Assembly: GCF_014202435.1 (NCBI RefSeq)
Contig: NZ_JACHGU010000001.1
Coordinates: forward strand, 682,001-746,000
Reading direction: 5' to 3'
Source: Pseudoxanthomonas broegbernensis
GTDB lineage: Bacteria; Pseudomonadota; Gammaproteobacteria; Xanthomonadales; Xanthomonadaceae
DNA: 64,000 nt
Below are positions 9,881 through 18,845 of this stretch, piece after piece. A program made the position numbers and the translations under genes. The stretch's first letter is position 1; every line of letters begins with the position of its first letter. Under the pieces are notes generated by a model. That model was not told the DNA's origin, did not search any database, and saw only the letters and a list, made by a program, of their open reading frames with translations.

Positions 9881-9905
9881 GCCCCGCGAAGTCGGGGCTT
9901 TTTTT
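9881..9905 (+). terminator. Rho-independent terminator of tRNA-Thr number 3
   Basis: Stem GCCCCG/CGGGGC around a six-base loop (9881-9898) followed by seven T residues (9899-9905), 12 bp after the tRNA CCA. The element-borne tRNA thus has its own promoter and terminator, making it a complete expression cassette. Confidence 0.85.
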
Positions 9906-10081
9906 GTTCCTGGACGCACAGCGCCCTGCCCATGTCATCGCGCCACCCGGCATAATCGAGCGGAGACTTCGTGGGGGCGATGTCCTACGCCGGCGCCGCA
10001 CGTCCGGCTGCCAGCCAGGGCACCGCTCTCGGGTAATGGACGAATGTCCGCGCCGAGCGCGGACGGAGATGCTGCGCGAAC

Positions 10082-10717
10082 ATGAGCCTAGTGAAATCCA
10101 AGCAACGCGTCGCCGACCACGGGGAGGTCTTCACTCCGCCGTGGATGGTCGAGGCGATGCTCGATCTGGTGAAGGGGGAAACCGAGCGGATCGACAGTCG
10201 GTTCCTGGAGCCGGCGTGCGGGAGCGGGAACTTCCTAGTTCAAATCCTGCGTCGCAAGCTCGCCGCCGTCGAACTCAAGTATGGCAAGTCTGACTTCGAG
10301 AAGCGCCACTTCGCACTGCACGGGCTGATGTGTATCTACGGGGTGGAGCTGTTGCCCGACAACATCATCGAATGCCGCGACAATCTGCTCGAAGTCTTCG
10401 CGGAATACCTGCGCATTGACGACACGGACGACCTGTACCGAGCGGCCAGCTTCGTGTTGTCGCAGAACCTAGTTCATGGCGATGCCCTGACCATGCTCGA
10501 CAGCAGCAAGCAGCCGATCACGTTTGCCGAGTGGGGCTACCTCGGCAAGGGCAAGTTCCAGCGGCGAGACTTCCGTTTCGACGTGCTGACGCATTCGTCG
10601 GCTTTCAGTCAGGAGGGCAGCCTGTTTGCCCACCTTGGTAAGCATGAAATCTTCACGCCAGCCAGGACGTATCCGGCGGCAACCGTTGGCGAACTTGCGG
10701 TGGGGGCCGCCATATGA
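10082..10717 (+). CDS. N6-adenine DNA-methylase-like protein lacking the NPPY motif
   Basis: 211 residues with the SAM-binding half of a type I/Eco57I-like DNA methylase. It has an FTPPWMVEAML entry region and motif I EPACGSGNFL at about residues 42-51. A second Rossmann motif follows (GVELLPDNIIECRDNL). Where the catalytic NPP(Y/F) should follow FDV, it reads FRFDVLTHSSAF (about residue 170), so it probably binds SAM or partners without methylating. It overlaps the next gene as ATGA and starts a four-gene operon on element B. It could be a truncated methylase or a deliberate auxiliary subunit; tight coupling to an intact methylase favours the latter. Confidence 0.75.
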   Translation: MSLVKSKQRVADHGEVFTPPWMVEAMLDLVKGETERIDSRFLEPACGSGNFLVQILRRKLAAVELKYGKSDFEKRHFALHGLMCIYGVELLPDNIIECRDNLLEVFAEYLRIDDTDDLYRAASFVLSQNLVHGDALTMLDSSKQPITFAEWGYLGKGKFQRRDFRFDVLTHSSAFSQEGSLFAHLGKHEIFTPARTYPAATVGELAVGAAI

Positions 10718-12330
10718 GCGAACAAGTCGGATTCACCTTGCGCGGGCGCAACCCGGACGTGTTGACTTGCATTGCGAACCTCTCGAACGATGAAGTGTTC
10801 ACTCCGCCCGAGCTGGCAAACAGGATGCTCGACACCCTTGCGGCAGATTGGGCGGCCAAGAACGATGGGGCAGATATCTGGGCCGACAAGCGCGTCAGGT
10901 TCCTTGACCCTTGCGCAAAATCGGGGGTGTTCCTGCGCGAGATCACGAATCGTCTTACTCAAGGACTTGCGCACGAAATCCCCGACCTTTCCGAGCGCGT
11001 GGACCATATCCTCACCAAGCAAGTGTTCGGTATAGGTATCACTCACCTAACGAGCTTGCTTGCGCGACGAAGTCTTTACTGCTCTAAGCACGCAAAGGGT
11101 GAGCATTCCATCGCAAAGTCATTCCAGAGTGATGACGGCAACATCTGGTTCAAACGCCAGAGGCACACATGGAGTGAAGATAGATGCACATACTGCGGGG
11201 CTAGTAAGAAATCGCTTGACCGTGGCGAAGGTGCGGAAACTCATGCCTATGCGTTTATTCACACGGACAACATCAAAGCTCGGATCGCCGAGTTTTTCGG
11301 AGGCGACATGCAGTTCGATGTAATCATTGGAAACCCCCCGTACCAGCTCGGCGATGGCGGTGGCGGCGGCGGCGCGTCGGCTACCCCAATCTATAACTTG
11401 TTCGTGGATGCGGCGTTGGCACTGGAGCCTCGTTATGCGGTGATGATTACGCCGTCGAGGTGGTTCTCGGGTGGCAAGGGGCTGGACGACTTCCGTGATC
11501 GAATGTTGCGTGATCATCGTTTTGTAAAGTTGGTTGATTTTCCGCAGCTATATGACGTGTTTCCTGGCGTAAAAATTCGGGGTGGTATCTCCTACTGGCT
11601 GTGGGGAAGAGAACATGACGGCGGGTGTGAAGTCGTCACTATGATCGGCAATGAGGTCGTCGGACAGCCCGTAGTGCGAAAGCTGGATGCCTATGACGTT
11701 CTGGTTCGCAGAAACGAGGCTGTGCGGATACTTGATAAGGTGGCGGGATACCGAGTGAAAGGCAAAGCCGAGGCGAGCCTTGGCGGGCAAGTTTCGGCGA
11801 GAAAGCCGTTTGGGCTCACGAACCAACGCGGTAAGCCGACAACAACTGGCGTCAAGAACCCTGTTCTTGTTTACGGCAATCAGATCACGTCCTATCTGCC
11901 GAGAACCGCGATCACCAACAACGCAGACTGGATTGATAAGTGGAAGGTTTTACTCGTAAAGGCTCATGGTACAAGTGGGCGTGATGACGTCACCATTCTT
12001 GGCGAGCCGGTGGTGGCTGCGCCAGGTTCGGCATGCACGGAGACGTATCTCGTTATTGGTGTTTGCAAGTCAGAGGACGAGGCGCGGAACCTTGCCGCAT
12101 ACATGAGGACACGGTTCGTGCGGTTCCTTGTTTCGCTGCGAAAAATAACGCAGAACATCACGCGAGACTCTTACAAATTCGTGCCGGCGTTGCCCATGGA
12201 TCGTGCATGGACAGATAAGGCCTTGTTCAAGCGTTATGGGATTGATGAGGACCAAATTGCTTTCATCGAGTCCTTGATCACTGAGCGGCCCGCCAATGAC
12301 GCGGCAGGCGACGAGGCTGACGATGAGTAA
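10714..12330 (+). CDS. Eco57I-like N6-adenine DNA methyltransferase
   Basis: 538 residues. Motif I is FLDPCAKSGVFLREI (about residues 63-77) and the catalytic NPPY sits in FDVIIGNPPYQLGDG (about 200-214). Between them lies a possible zinc-binding insertion (LYCSKHAKG, RCTYCGAS). The C-terminal half (ARKPFGLTNQRG, NPVLVYGNQ) resembles target-recognition regions of Eco57I-type methylases. It presumably protects host DNA by adenine methylation. The ATGA overlap upstream and the 8-bp overlap with the helicase gene downstream show one coupled operon. GC content is visibly lower than in the host genes. Confidence 0.85.
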   Translation: MSEQVGFTLRGRNPDVLTCIANLSNDEVFTPPELANRMLDTLAADWAAKNDGADIWADKRVRFLDPCAKSGVFLREITNRLTQGLAHEIPDLSERVDHILTKQVFGIGITHLTSLLARRSLYCSKHAKGEHSIAKSFQSDDGNIWFKRQRHTWSEDRCTYCGASKKSLDRGEGAETHAYAFIHTDNIKARIAEFFGGDMQFDVIIGNPPYQLGDGGGGGGASATPIYNLFVDAALALEPRYAVMITPSRWFSGGKGLDDFRDRMLRDHRFVKLVDFPQLYDVFPGVKIRGGISYWLWGREHDGGCEVVTMIGNEVVGQPVVRKLDAYDVLVRRNEAVRILDKVAGYRVKGKAEASLGGQVSARKPFGLTNQRGKPTTTGVKNPVLVYGNQITSYLPRTAITNNADWIDKWKVLLVKAHGTSGRDDVTILGEPVVAAPGSACTETYLVIGVCKSEDEARNLAAYMRTRFVRFLVSLRKITQNITRDSYKFVPALPMDRAWTDKALFKRYGIDEDQIAFIESLITERPANDAAGDEADDE

Positions 12331-14863
12331 GCCAATCGATGAAGTCCTCGCGCCTAAGCCGGCAGCACGACCACGCATTTACGCCTATTCCATCGCTGAC
12401 TCCGCGCATAAGGGCCAGTTGAAGATCGGTCAGACCACGCGCGACGTGAAGAAGCGTATCGCCGAGCAGCTCAAGACGGCGGCGATCAAGAACTACAAGA
12501 TCGAACTGGATGAGTTCGCTGAGCGGGATGACGGCAGCACCATCCGCGACTATGAGGTGCGTGCCGCACTTGTCAAGAAAGGCTTCGAGAACACAACGCT
12601 GGAGTGGGTTCGCTGCACCGTCAAGGACGTGAAAACCGTCTTGACCGAACTGCGCACAGGCCAGAAGTTCACTGGTACGCACAGCGACACCTTCCCCATG
12701 CGTAAAGAGCAGGCTGAAGCCGTTAGGCTGACGCACGACTATTACCGCTCTCGTTGGGCAGAGGACAAGCGTGCGGTTCCGCGCTTCCTGTGGAACGCGA
12801 AAATGCGCTTCGGCAAGACCTTCACGTCCTACCAGCTCGCCAAGGCAATGAAAGCCAAGCGCGTGCTGGTGGTGACGTTCAAGCCGGCAGTCGAGGACGC
12901 GTGGCAGGCCGACCTCGAGAACCACGTCGATTTCGACGGCTGGCAATACTTGTCCAAGTCGTCTGGGCGCGACCCGAATGACGTTCACGATAAAACACCT
13001 GTCGTCTATTTCGGGTCATTCCAGGACTTGCTAGGTCGCGACAAGGCGACTGGCGCAATCAAGCCCCGGAACGAGTGGCTGCATGAAGTGAACTGGGACT
13101 TGGTGGTGTTTGACGAGTACCACTTCGGCGCGTGGCGGGATACCGCCAAGGAGCTATTCGAGGGCGAAGAAGAAGCCGAGGCCAAGAAGGAGGCCAAGCT
13201 CGAGTATGCGGCCGGCCTCGAGGAGGTGAACGACGACCTTGGCGTGCTGTCGGAGAAGGAAGCCGACTTCCTGCCGATCACCACCAAGGCGTACCTCTAT
13301 CTCTCCGGCACGCCGTTCAAGGCGCTGGCGACCGGCGAGTTTATCGAGGAGCAGATTTTCAACTGGACGTACACCGACGAGCAACGGGTCAAGGAGGAAC
13401 ACGCCACCTATCATGCGGACAAGTGGAACCCTTACGGGGCGCTGCCGCAGATGCGGCTGCTGACCTACCAGATGCCCGACGAGCTCCTGGCCATTGCCAG
13501 CGCGGGCGAGTTCGACGAGTTCGACCTCAACGAGTTCTTCGCTGCTACCGGCACCGGCAAGGCGGCGAAGTTCAAGCACAAGACCGACGTCCAGAAGTGG
13601 CTGGACATCATCCGGGGCGCGTACATGCCCAAGGTGGTCGAGCACCTGAAGACCGGTACCAAGCCGCCTTTCCCGTACTCGGATAGCCGACTGCTGCCGT
13701 ACCTGCAGCATTCGTTCTGGTTCCTGCCCAATGTGGCTGCGTGCCACGCAATGAAGAACCTGCTGGCCGAGAAGCACAACGTCTTCTGGCACGACTACGA
13801 GGTGATCGCCGCAGCAGGTGCTGGAGCCGGGATCGGACTTGAAGCGCTGCCGCCCGTGCGCAAGGCCATTGGCAGCGGGTTCGATACGAAATCCATCACT
13901 CTGTCCTGCGGCAAGCTGACGACGGGCGTCACCGTGGCGCAGTGGTCGTCGATCCTCATGCTGCGCAACCTGAAGTCTCCGGAAACCTACTTCCAGGCCG
14001 CGTTCCGCGTGCAGTCGCCGTGGTCGATCAAGAACCCGAACGGCGACAACCCGAACGAGGAGGAAATCCTCAAGCCGGCGTGCTTCGTCTTCGACTTCGC
14101 GCCCACGCGCGCCCTGCGCCAACTATCCGAGTACGGGATCGGGCTGTCGCCGAACGAACCGAACCCGGAAAACGCGGTCAAGGAACTGGTGTCGTTCCTG
14201 CCGGTGCTGGCGTATGACGGCGCGAACATGACACAGATCGACGCCGGCGGCATTCTCGACATTGCGATGGCCGGCACGTCTGCAACGCTGCTGGCGCGCA
14301 AGTGGGAAAGCGCGCTGCTGGTCAACGTGGACAACGACACCCTGCGGCGAGTCTTGAACGATCCAGATGCCTTGGCAGCCGTCGAGCGGATCGAGGGATG
14401 GCGTTCGCTTGGCGACAACGTCATCGAGACGATCATCAACAAGAGCGAAAAGATCAAGGCGCTCAAGAAGAAGGCGCAGGAAGGCAAGCTGACGAAGAAA
14501 GAGCAGAAGGAACTCTCAGACGAAGAGCGGGAGTTCAAGAGCAAGCGCAAATTGATCCAGGAGAAGCTGATCAAGTTTGCCACCCGCATTCCGGCGTTCA
14601 TGTACTTGACCGATTTCCGCGAGAACACGCTGCAGGACGTGATCACCAAGATCGAGCCTGACCTGTTCAAGACGGTCACCGGATTGACGGTGAAAGACTT
14701 CCACCTGCTGGTGCGCTTGAAGGTGTTCAACACCGAGCAGATGAACCAGGCGGTGTTCGCATTCCGCCGCTACGAAGACGCCTCGCTGCGCTATACCGGC
14801 ATCGAGAGCCACAAGGGGCTGACCCACTACGGCCTGTATGACACGGTGGTCGCGAAGGAATGA
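12323..14863 (+). CDS. GIY-YIG/T5orf172-like nuclease fused to a superfamily 2 helicase
   Basis: Probable restriction or effector subunit of the operon, 846 residues. The start at 12323 overlaps the methylase stop. The N-terminus (about residues 18-50, IYAYSIADSAHKGQLKIGQT) is a GIY-YIG-like nuclease domain. The helicase follows, with motif I KMRFGKT (about 160), a DEYH box (about 263) and motif III SGTPF (about 328). The C-terminal third is highly charged (KKKAQEGKLTKKEQKELSDE). A helicase plus nuclease next to methylases is the logic of type I/III-like restriction, here with GIY-YIG in place of a PD-(D/E)XK nuclease. The exact system type cannot be assigned from sequence alone. Confidence 0.8.
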   Translation: MSKPIDEVLAPKPAARPRIYAYSIADSAHKGQLKIGQTTRDVKKRIAEQLKTAAIKNYKIELDEFAERDDGSTIRDYEVRAALVKKGFENTTLEWVRCTVKDVKTVLTELRTGQKFTGTHSDTFPMRKEQAEAVRLTHDYYRSRWAEDKRAVPRFLWNAKMRFGKTFTSYQLAKAMKAKRVLVVTFKPAVEDAWQADLENHVDFDGWQYLSKSSGRDPNDVHDKTPVVYFGSFQDLLGRDKATGAIKPRNEWLHEVNWDLVVFDEYHFGAWRDTAKELFEGEEEAEAKKEAKLEYAAGLEEVNDDLGVLSEKEADFLPITTKAYLYLSGTPFKALATGEFIEEQIFNWTYTDEQRVKEEHATYHADKWNPYGALPQMRLLTYQMPDELLAIASAGEFDEFDLNEFFAATGTGKAAKFKHKTDVQKWLDIIRGAYMPKVVEHLKTGTKPPFPYSDSRLLPYLQHSFWFLPNVAACHAMKNLLAEKHNVFWHDYEVIAAAGAGAGIGLEALPPVRKAIGSGFDTKSITLSCGKLTTGVTVAQWSSILMLRNLKSPETYFQAAFRVQSPWSIKNPNGDNPNEEEILKPACFVFDFAPTRALRQLSEYGIGLSPNEPNPENAVKELVSFLPVLAYDGANMTQIDAGGILDIAMAGTSATLLARKWESALLVNVDNDTLRRVLNDPDALAAVERIEGWRSLGDNVIETIINKSEKIKALKKKAQEGKLTKKEQKELSDEEREFKSKRKLIQEKLIKFATRIPAFMYLTDFRENTLQDVITKIEPDLFKTVTGLTVKDFHLLVRLKVFNTEQMNQAVFAFRRYEDASLRYTGIESHKGLTHYGLYDTVVAKE

Positions 14864-15798
14864 GTGGCATCCTCCATGCGACCACGGAAGAGATCATCGC
14901 CCAGAGGTTCCCTGGTCGCGTCGTCCTGTCGCCAGAGGAAGTGGCAGAGGTTTGGCGCGGTTCGCGCTCGCGGCAGGCCGTCGGTACGATCCGCAAGCGG
15001 CTCACGCGTGGGACGCTGGTTCCAGGCCTGAAGAAGAACGGCGGCAGGTGGGAAGTCCCGGTCGCAGGGCTGATCAAGGCGGTCGAGAGATTGACATCAG
15101 GCGCGGACGAGGAAGACGAAGAGGACGCAGCGCCAGTTCACCCACAGGCTGCACCGCCAAGCGGTACGCGCCGCCGCGCCATTGGTCCGCGCATGTCTGA
15201 CACGGTTGGGTTCTGGAGCGAGGTGTTCGCTGCGCTCGACCGCCTCGAGGCAGAACGGATGCGCGCAGAACTAGGCGCGACCGTAATGGGGTGGAAGTGG
15301 ATCAGAGCCGAGGAGCACGAAAGAATGGTGCGCCAGGTCATGAAGGATCCTCCCGGCAAGACTTACACGGACGACGAGCTTGCCGTCCTTGCGGGCCGGG
15401 GACTTCGCACACTGAGAAATTGGCGCAAGGCCGGAACCGGCCCCAAGCACAGCACGAAGAAGGTTACAAAAAGAGTCTCGAAGAAGCGCACGCTGGACGT
15501 GAAATACACGGAGATCATCTACACGCAGGCCGACCTTGTGAAGTGGCTGAAATCACGCGACCTCATGGAGAAGAGCGGCTTCATGATGTGGAACACGGAT
15601 GAAGCGGGGCACGTCGCCAGAACGGGCGACCGGGAGACCGGATCCCTGCTCGATCTGCTGCAATGCGAGCACGCAAGCAGTAGGAGCTTGGCATGGGCGA
15701 TGGCGCTGTATAGCCATCGGGTTGCCGATGATCTTGACGACGCGGCGTGGAGGTTGGCAGCTATGCCGCTTGAAATCGAGCAGCCACGCGTGTTCTGA
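14860..15798 (+). CDS. Winged-helix-like protein of the restriction operon, function unknown
   Basis: 312 residues, coupled to the helicase gene by an ATGA overlap. Residues about 20-75 (LSPEEVAEVWRG, TIRKRLTRGTLVPGLKK, GGRWEVPVAGLIKAVE) look like a helix-turn-helix/excisionase-type DNA-binding domain. An acidic linker (ADEEDEEDAA) follows. The middle contains a second helix-turn-helix-like segment (YTDDELAVLAGRGLRTLRNW) and a lysine-rich stretch. It may supply DNA recognition or control for the system. No catalytic motif was recognised. Confidence 0.6.
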   Translation: MSGILHATTEEIIAQRFPGRVVLSPEEVAEVWRGSRSRQAVGTIRKRLTRGTLVPGLKKNGGRWEVPVAGLIKAVERLTSGADEEDEEDAAPVHPQAAPPSGTRRRAIGPRMSDTVGFWSEVFAALDRLEAERMRAELGATVMGWKWIRAEEHERMVRQVMKDPPGKTYTDDELAVLAGRGLRTLRNWRKAGTGPKHSTKKVTKRVSKKRTLDVKYTEIIYTQADLVKWLKSRDLMEKSGFMMWNTDEAGHVARTGDRETGSLLDLLQCEHASSRSLAWAMALYSHRVADDLDDAAWRLAAMPLEIEQPRVF

Positions 15799-15803
15799 CC
15801 TGG

Positions 15804-15897
15804 CGGCAACATTCCCAGATCTGTTTATTGCTGGGCCGAAGTCCGCGAGGCTTTGGCAGACTTTTTTCCACCCACCGGCAACATTCCTCAATCTGTT
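15804..15897 (+). repeat. Two direct repeats CGGCAACATTCC-N3-ATCTGTT, 72 bp apart
   Basis: Copies at 15804-15825 and 15876-15897 follow immediately after the four-gene operon and precede the next methyltransferase gene. The outer blocks are identical and the three-base spacer differs (CAG, TCA). They are possibly operator sites for a regulator of the downstream gene; the role is unknown. Confidence 0.6.
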
Positions 15898-15967
15898 GGG
15901 ATCGAGTGCTGGGTCCACCCCGAATGATGGCGCCGACCCTCGCATTTCGCGAGCTAGGAGAACCGCC

Positions 15968-17305
15968 ATGACCAACCGTACCGCCCGCCGCTCGGCTTCG
16001 AGCACCCGCACCGCCCGCCGCTCGGCTTCGAGCGCCCGCACCACTTCGACCGCCCGCTCGGGGTTCGGGAAGGGGCGGCCTCGCCATGCCTCGCCGGTTC
16101 CGCCGGCACCCGGCTCGCTCAACCTGGGCAAGTTCCAGCTGGACACCGCCAACAAGGGCAACGGCATCACGCTGCTGCGGACGCTGCCGGAGAACGCGGT
16201 CAAAACGGCGTTCTTTGATCCGCAGTATCCGGGCGGCGTGAAAAACTGGAAGAAGCTGCGCGCGAAGGGCAACAACATCCAGAAGCGCCGCGCGGAGCTC
16301 CCGCAGATGAGCGAAGCAATCATCGAGCGGTTCTTCCGCGAGCTGGCCCGCGTCATCGCACCGTCGGGGCATGTATTCCTGTGGGTGGACAACTTCCACG
16401 CGCGCACCGGGATTTCGCACTGGATTGAGGGCACGGACTTCGAGATCGTGGACAAGATCGTCTGGGCCAAGGGTATGACGACTGCGGAGAACGGCGCTGT
16501 TGGCGGCAGCGGCAAGATGGGCCTTGGCTCGCGAGCACGGCGCAGTTCCGAGGAACTGTTCGTGCTTCAGAAGCTCCCCAAGCGGGTCGAGGGCTGCTGG
16601 ACGCGGAAGAACATCCGCGACGTGTGGATGGAAAAGGTCGATACGAAGGCGCACGTCCACGCCAAGCCGATGGAACTTCAGAAGGCGTTGATCGAAGCCA
16701 CCACGCAGCCTGGCGATCTGGTGCTCGATCCGTGTGCAGGCAGTTTCAGCGTGATGGACGCGGCGCATGCGCTTGATCGCCGCTTTATCGGCTGTGATCT
16801 GGGAGGCGGCAAGCGCCGCCCGGTCATCGCAACCGAGCAGGAGCTGGCGGAGGCCATGCGCGTCTCGAAGACGGGCACCGCAGCGAGGTGCCGCGCCAAA
16901 GCGAGGCTGATGTCGGTGAAAGCGGCCGAGACAGCGGCAGCCAAGCCGAAGCGTTCGGCGGCGGTTCGGCCGAAGCCGGTGGCGAAGCGCAGGCCCTCCG
17001 CCGCGGCCAAAAGTGCGTCGACGGTGTCGCGTGCCAGCACGTTGAAGTCGGTGGCCAAGACGCGGCGCGCAGCGCCGGCAAGGCCGAAGACAACCAGGAA
17101 GGCGGTATGCAAGGTCAGCCCTCCCCAGCTTCGGGCGTACACATTGCCCCGCGACCTCCTGGATGGCGACTCCTTCGTCCTGGTACCCATGCCGGTTCAG
17201 GTCCTCGACATGCTAGCGGCAAACCAGGCGGCGTGGTCCAGTTCCTCTACCCCGCCTGGTCGGCGTCCGGGTGCCCGGACGCTTGCGGGACCGGTCGCCG
17301 AATGA
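15968..17305 (+). CDS. DNA methyltransferase with histone-H1-like basic tail
   Basis: 445 residues. The start at 15968 was chosen as the first in-frame ATG after the upstream repeats. The N-terminus has a duplicated low-complexity unit (TARRSASS, twice). The catalytic core has the beta-class motif order: FFDPQYPGG (DPPY-type motif IV, about residue 83) before VLDPCAGSFSVMDAA (motif I, about 252). The tail from about residue 305 is rich in K, A, R, S and P (KPKRSAAVRPKPVAKRRPS), like histone H1 or AlgP-like DNA-coating proteins. It may be an orphan methylase for element DNA, with the tail giving non-specific DNA binding. Confidence 0.8.
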   Translation: MTNRTARRSASSTRTARRSASSARTTSTARSGFGKGRPRHASPVPPAPGSLNLGKFQLDTANKGNGITLLRTLPENAVKTAFFDPQYPGGVKNWKKLRAKGNNIQKRRAELPQMSEAIIERFFRELARVIAPSGHVFLWVDNFHARTGISHWIEGTDFEIVDKIVWAKGMTTAENGAVGGSGKMGLGSRARRSSEELFVLQKLPKRVEGCWTRKNIRDVWMEKVDTKAHVHAKPMELQKALIEATTQPGDLVLDPCAGSFSVMDAAHALDRRFIGCDLGGGKRRPVIATEQELAEAMRVSKTGTAARCRAKARLMSVKAAETAAAKPKRSAAVRPKPVAKRRPSAAAKSASTVSRASTLKSVAKTRRAAPARPKTTRKAVCKVSPPQLRAYTLPRDLLDGDSFVLVPMPVQVLDMLAANQAAWSSSSTPPGRRPGARTLAGPVAE

Positions 17306-17559
17306 GGTCGCGGATCGTGCCAGTCGCTCAGGATGGCGGCGCGTGGCGTCGTCATCCCTGGGCGGAACCGTGTAGCGTGAACCTTGCCGTTCCTTGCGTC
17401 AGCGGCACCACGTCGCCGAGCGCGGCCAGTGAACGACTGGCTGCGCACTCCGCAAGCGTTAGCTGCTCCACTTCGTTCCGCCCCTTCGGGTGCGGGCTGC
17501 GCCGGTCGCCAGTCGTGTGGCTGGCCCACGGCGGCGCGGTGCTGCTGCGGAGAAGCGAA

Positions 17560-18033
17560 ATGAACGGCAAGGCTCACGACACGCGGATCGACTACCTGCC
17601 CACCGAGGCTGACATTCTCGGCCAAGCGGAGAACATCCTGCGCAAGCGACTGGAACGGCTCGGCAAGATCACCGACCCGACGCAGGCTAGCGATTTCCTG
17701 CGTATGCGCCTGGGTGGCTTGGAACACGAAGAGTTCCACGTCGTGTTCCTGGATACGCGGCACGCCATCATCGCCGTCGAGGCCATGTTCCGGGGCACCA
17801 TCGACGGTGCGGAAGTCCATCCGCGCGAAGTGGCACGCGCGGCCCTGCGGCACAACGCGGCGGCGGTAGTGCTGGCGCACAACCACCCTTCGGGAAACCC
17901 CGAGCCGTCGGCGGCGGATCGCGCGCTCACGGCGCGGTTGAAGCAGGCCCTGGCACTGCTGGACATTCGCGTAATCGACCACATCGTGGTCGGCGAAACC
18001 TGCGTCAGCCTCGCGGCACGGGGATGGGTCTAG
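17560..18033 (+). CDS. RadC-family JAB-domain protein
   Basis: 157 residues, with the metal-binding JAB/MPN motif AHNHPSGNPEPSAAD and an upstream glutamate region (GAEVHPREVARAAL). The ATG at 17560 has a GGAG ribosome site nine bases upstream; the frame stays open further upstream but without protein character. The short form without the N-terminal helix-hairpin-helix domain is typical of RadC-like proteins on plasmids, ICEs and islands. Their role is unproven and may involve DNA processing. It converges with a small gene on the other strand, overlapping by four bases. Confidence 0.85.
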   Translation: MNGKAHDTRIDYLPTEADILGQAENILRKRLERLGKITDPTQASDFLRMRLGGLEHEEFHVVFLDTRHAIIAVEAMFRGTIDGAEVHPREVARAALRHNAAAVVLAHNHPSGNPEPSAADRALTARLKQALALLDIRVIDHIVVGETCVSLAARGWV

Positions 18034-18308
18034 GCCCATCCCTCCGCATGCCAGAACGGCGGCTCATTCGCGGGCAGGCGCGGGTACTCGTAGCGCAGGC
18101 CCGCCAGAAAGCCTGCACCTCGCGAAAGCAGTTCGACTGGCGACGCAGCTTCGACAAGCGTCATTGCGCCAAAGCGGCCGAGGCAGAAGACGGATCGGCC
18201 GGCGTGATGGCGGTGGAAGACGTGCGCGGGATCGGCATATCTGGTGGAGAGGACTTCAGCGATCTGTTGTGCGAGTGCGTCGAGTTGCTTTTCTGTCGTT
18301 TCGTTCAT
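18030..18308 (-). CDS. Small hypothetical protein
   Basis: 92 residues, not recognised. It begins with a helical, polar stretch (NETTEKQLDALAQQIAEVL) and ends with PFWHAEGWA. It lies downstream of the RepL-like gene on the same strand, 39 bp away, so it is probably cotranscribed with it. Coding status is supported by position and absence of a better frame only. Confidence 0.5.
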   Translation of the reverse strand: MNETTEKQLDALAQQIAEVLSTRYADPAHVFHRHHAGRSVFCLGRFGAMTLVEAASPVELLSRGAGFLAGLRYEYPRLPANEPPFWHAEGWA

Positions 18309-18347
18309 GGGTGCGTTCCTTGGTAGAGGTTGGAGCGGTTGAGGGAT

Positions 18348-18845
18348 TTAGTGCCGGGGCGGTTCCCAGTTCGGCGACATGCCGAGCTGACGCAGGGCCT
18401 CAATTCCCGCAGAGACGCTCGCGGGGTAGTTGCGTGCGACGGTATCGAGCCCTTGTTTGGTGATGATCTGGGGATTGAAGAACTGCCCCTCCGGCATGTT
18501 TAGGATGATTCCGGCCGCCTCCAGTCGCGCGAGCGCTTTCGAGACGGCGGGCTGCTTCACGCCCAAGCGCGCGGCTAGGCCGGCTTGATTCACGCTGACC
18601 AAGTTTCCGAACCGGGACAGGTCGAGCAGGAGAAACAGGAGCGCCAGCGCGGTGGAGGTCAGTTGGCGCTGCTGGATGATGGTCGAGAGTGAGCCGGTGA
18701 AGCACAGCGCAAACGGGTTGATCGGGTCGATCTGTTTGCGCTTCTTCGAGACATGGACTTGGACTGTGCCGGGGGTGTCGTCCCGCTCTTGGACGGTTTG
18801 GATGGCGCTGTCAATCTGATCGCTGGTGTTGGTATCAAGGGGCAT
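18348..18845 (-). CDS. RepL-like winged-helix replication protein
   Basis: 165 residues. The central part, LTSTALALLFLLLDLSRFGN followed by VSVNQAGLAARLGVKQPAVS, is a winged helix. The pattern (helix, GN.V, wHTH, then FFNPQIITKQG) is like that of RepL-type plasmid initiators and MarR-fold regulators. It may initiate replication of element B after excision, or regulate it. Upstream, 18846-19229 contains palindromes suited to binding sites. The family call is by pattern and moderately sure. Confidence 0.6.
   Translation of the reverse strand: MPLDTNTSDQIDSAIQTVQERDDTPGTVQVHVSKKRKQIDPINPFALCFTGSLSTIIQQRQLTSTALALLFLLLDLSRFGNLVSVNQAGLAARLGVKQPAVSKALARLEAAGIILNMPEGQFFNPQIITKQGLDTVARNYPASVSAGIEALRQLGMSPNWEPPRH

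Noticed and set aside
9904..10293. 129-codon frame before the defence operon
   Set aside because: Overlaps the start of the methylase-like gene in another frame; arginine-rich shadow without a ribosome site.
13132..14122. Long frames on both strands inside the helicase gene
   Set aside because: Shadow frames; the helicase motifs fix the true frame throughout.
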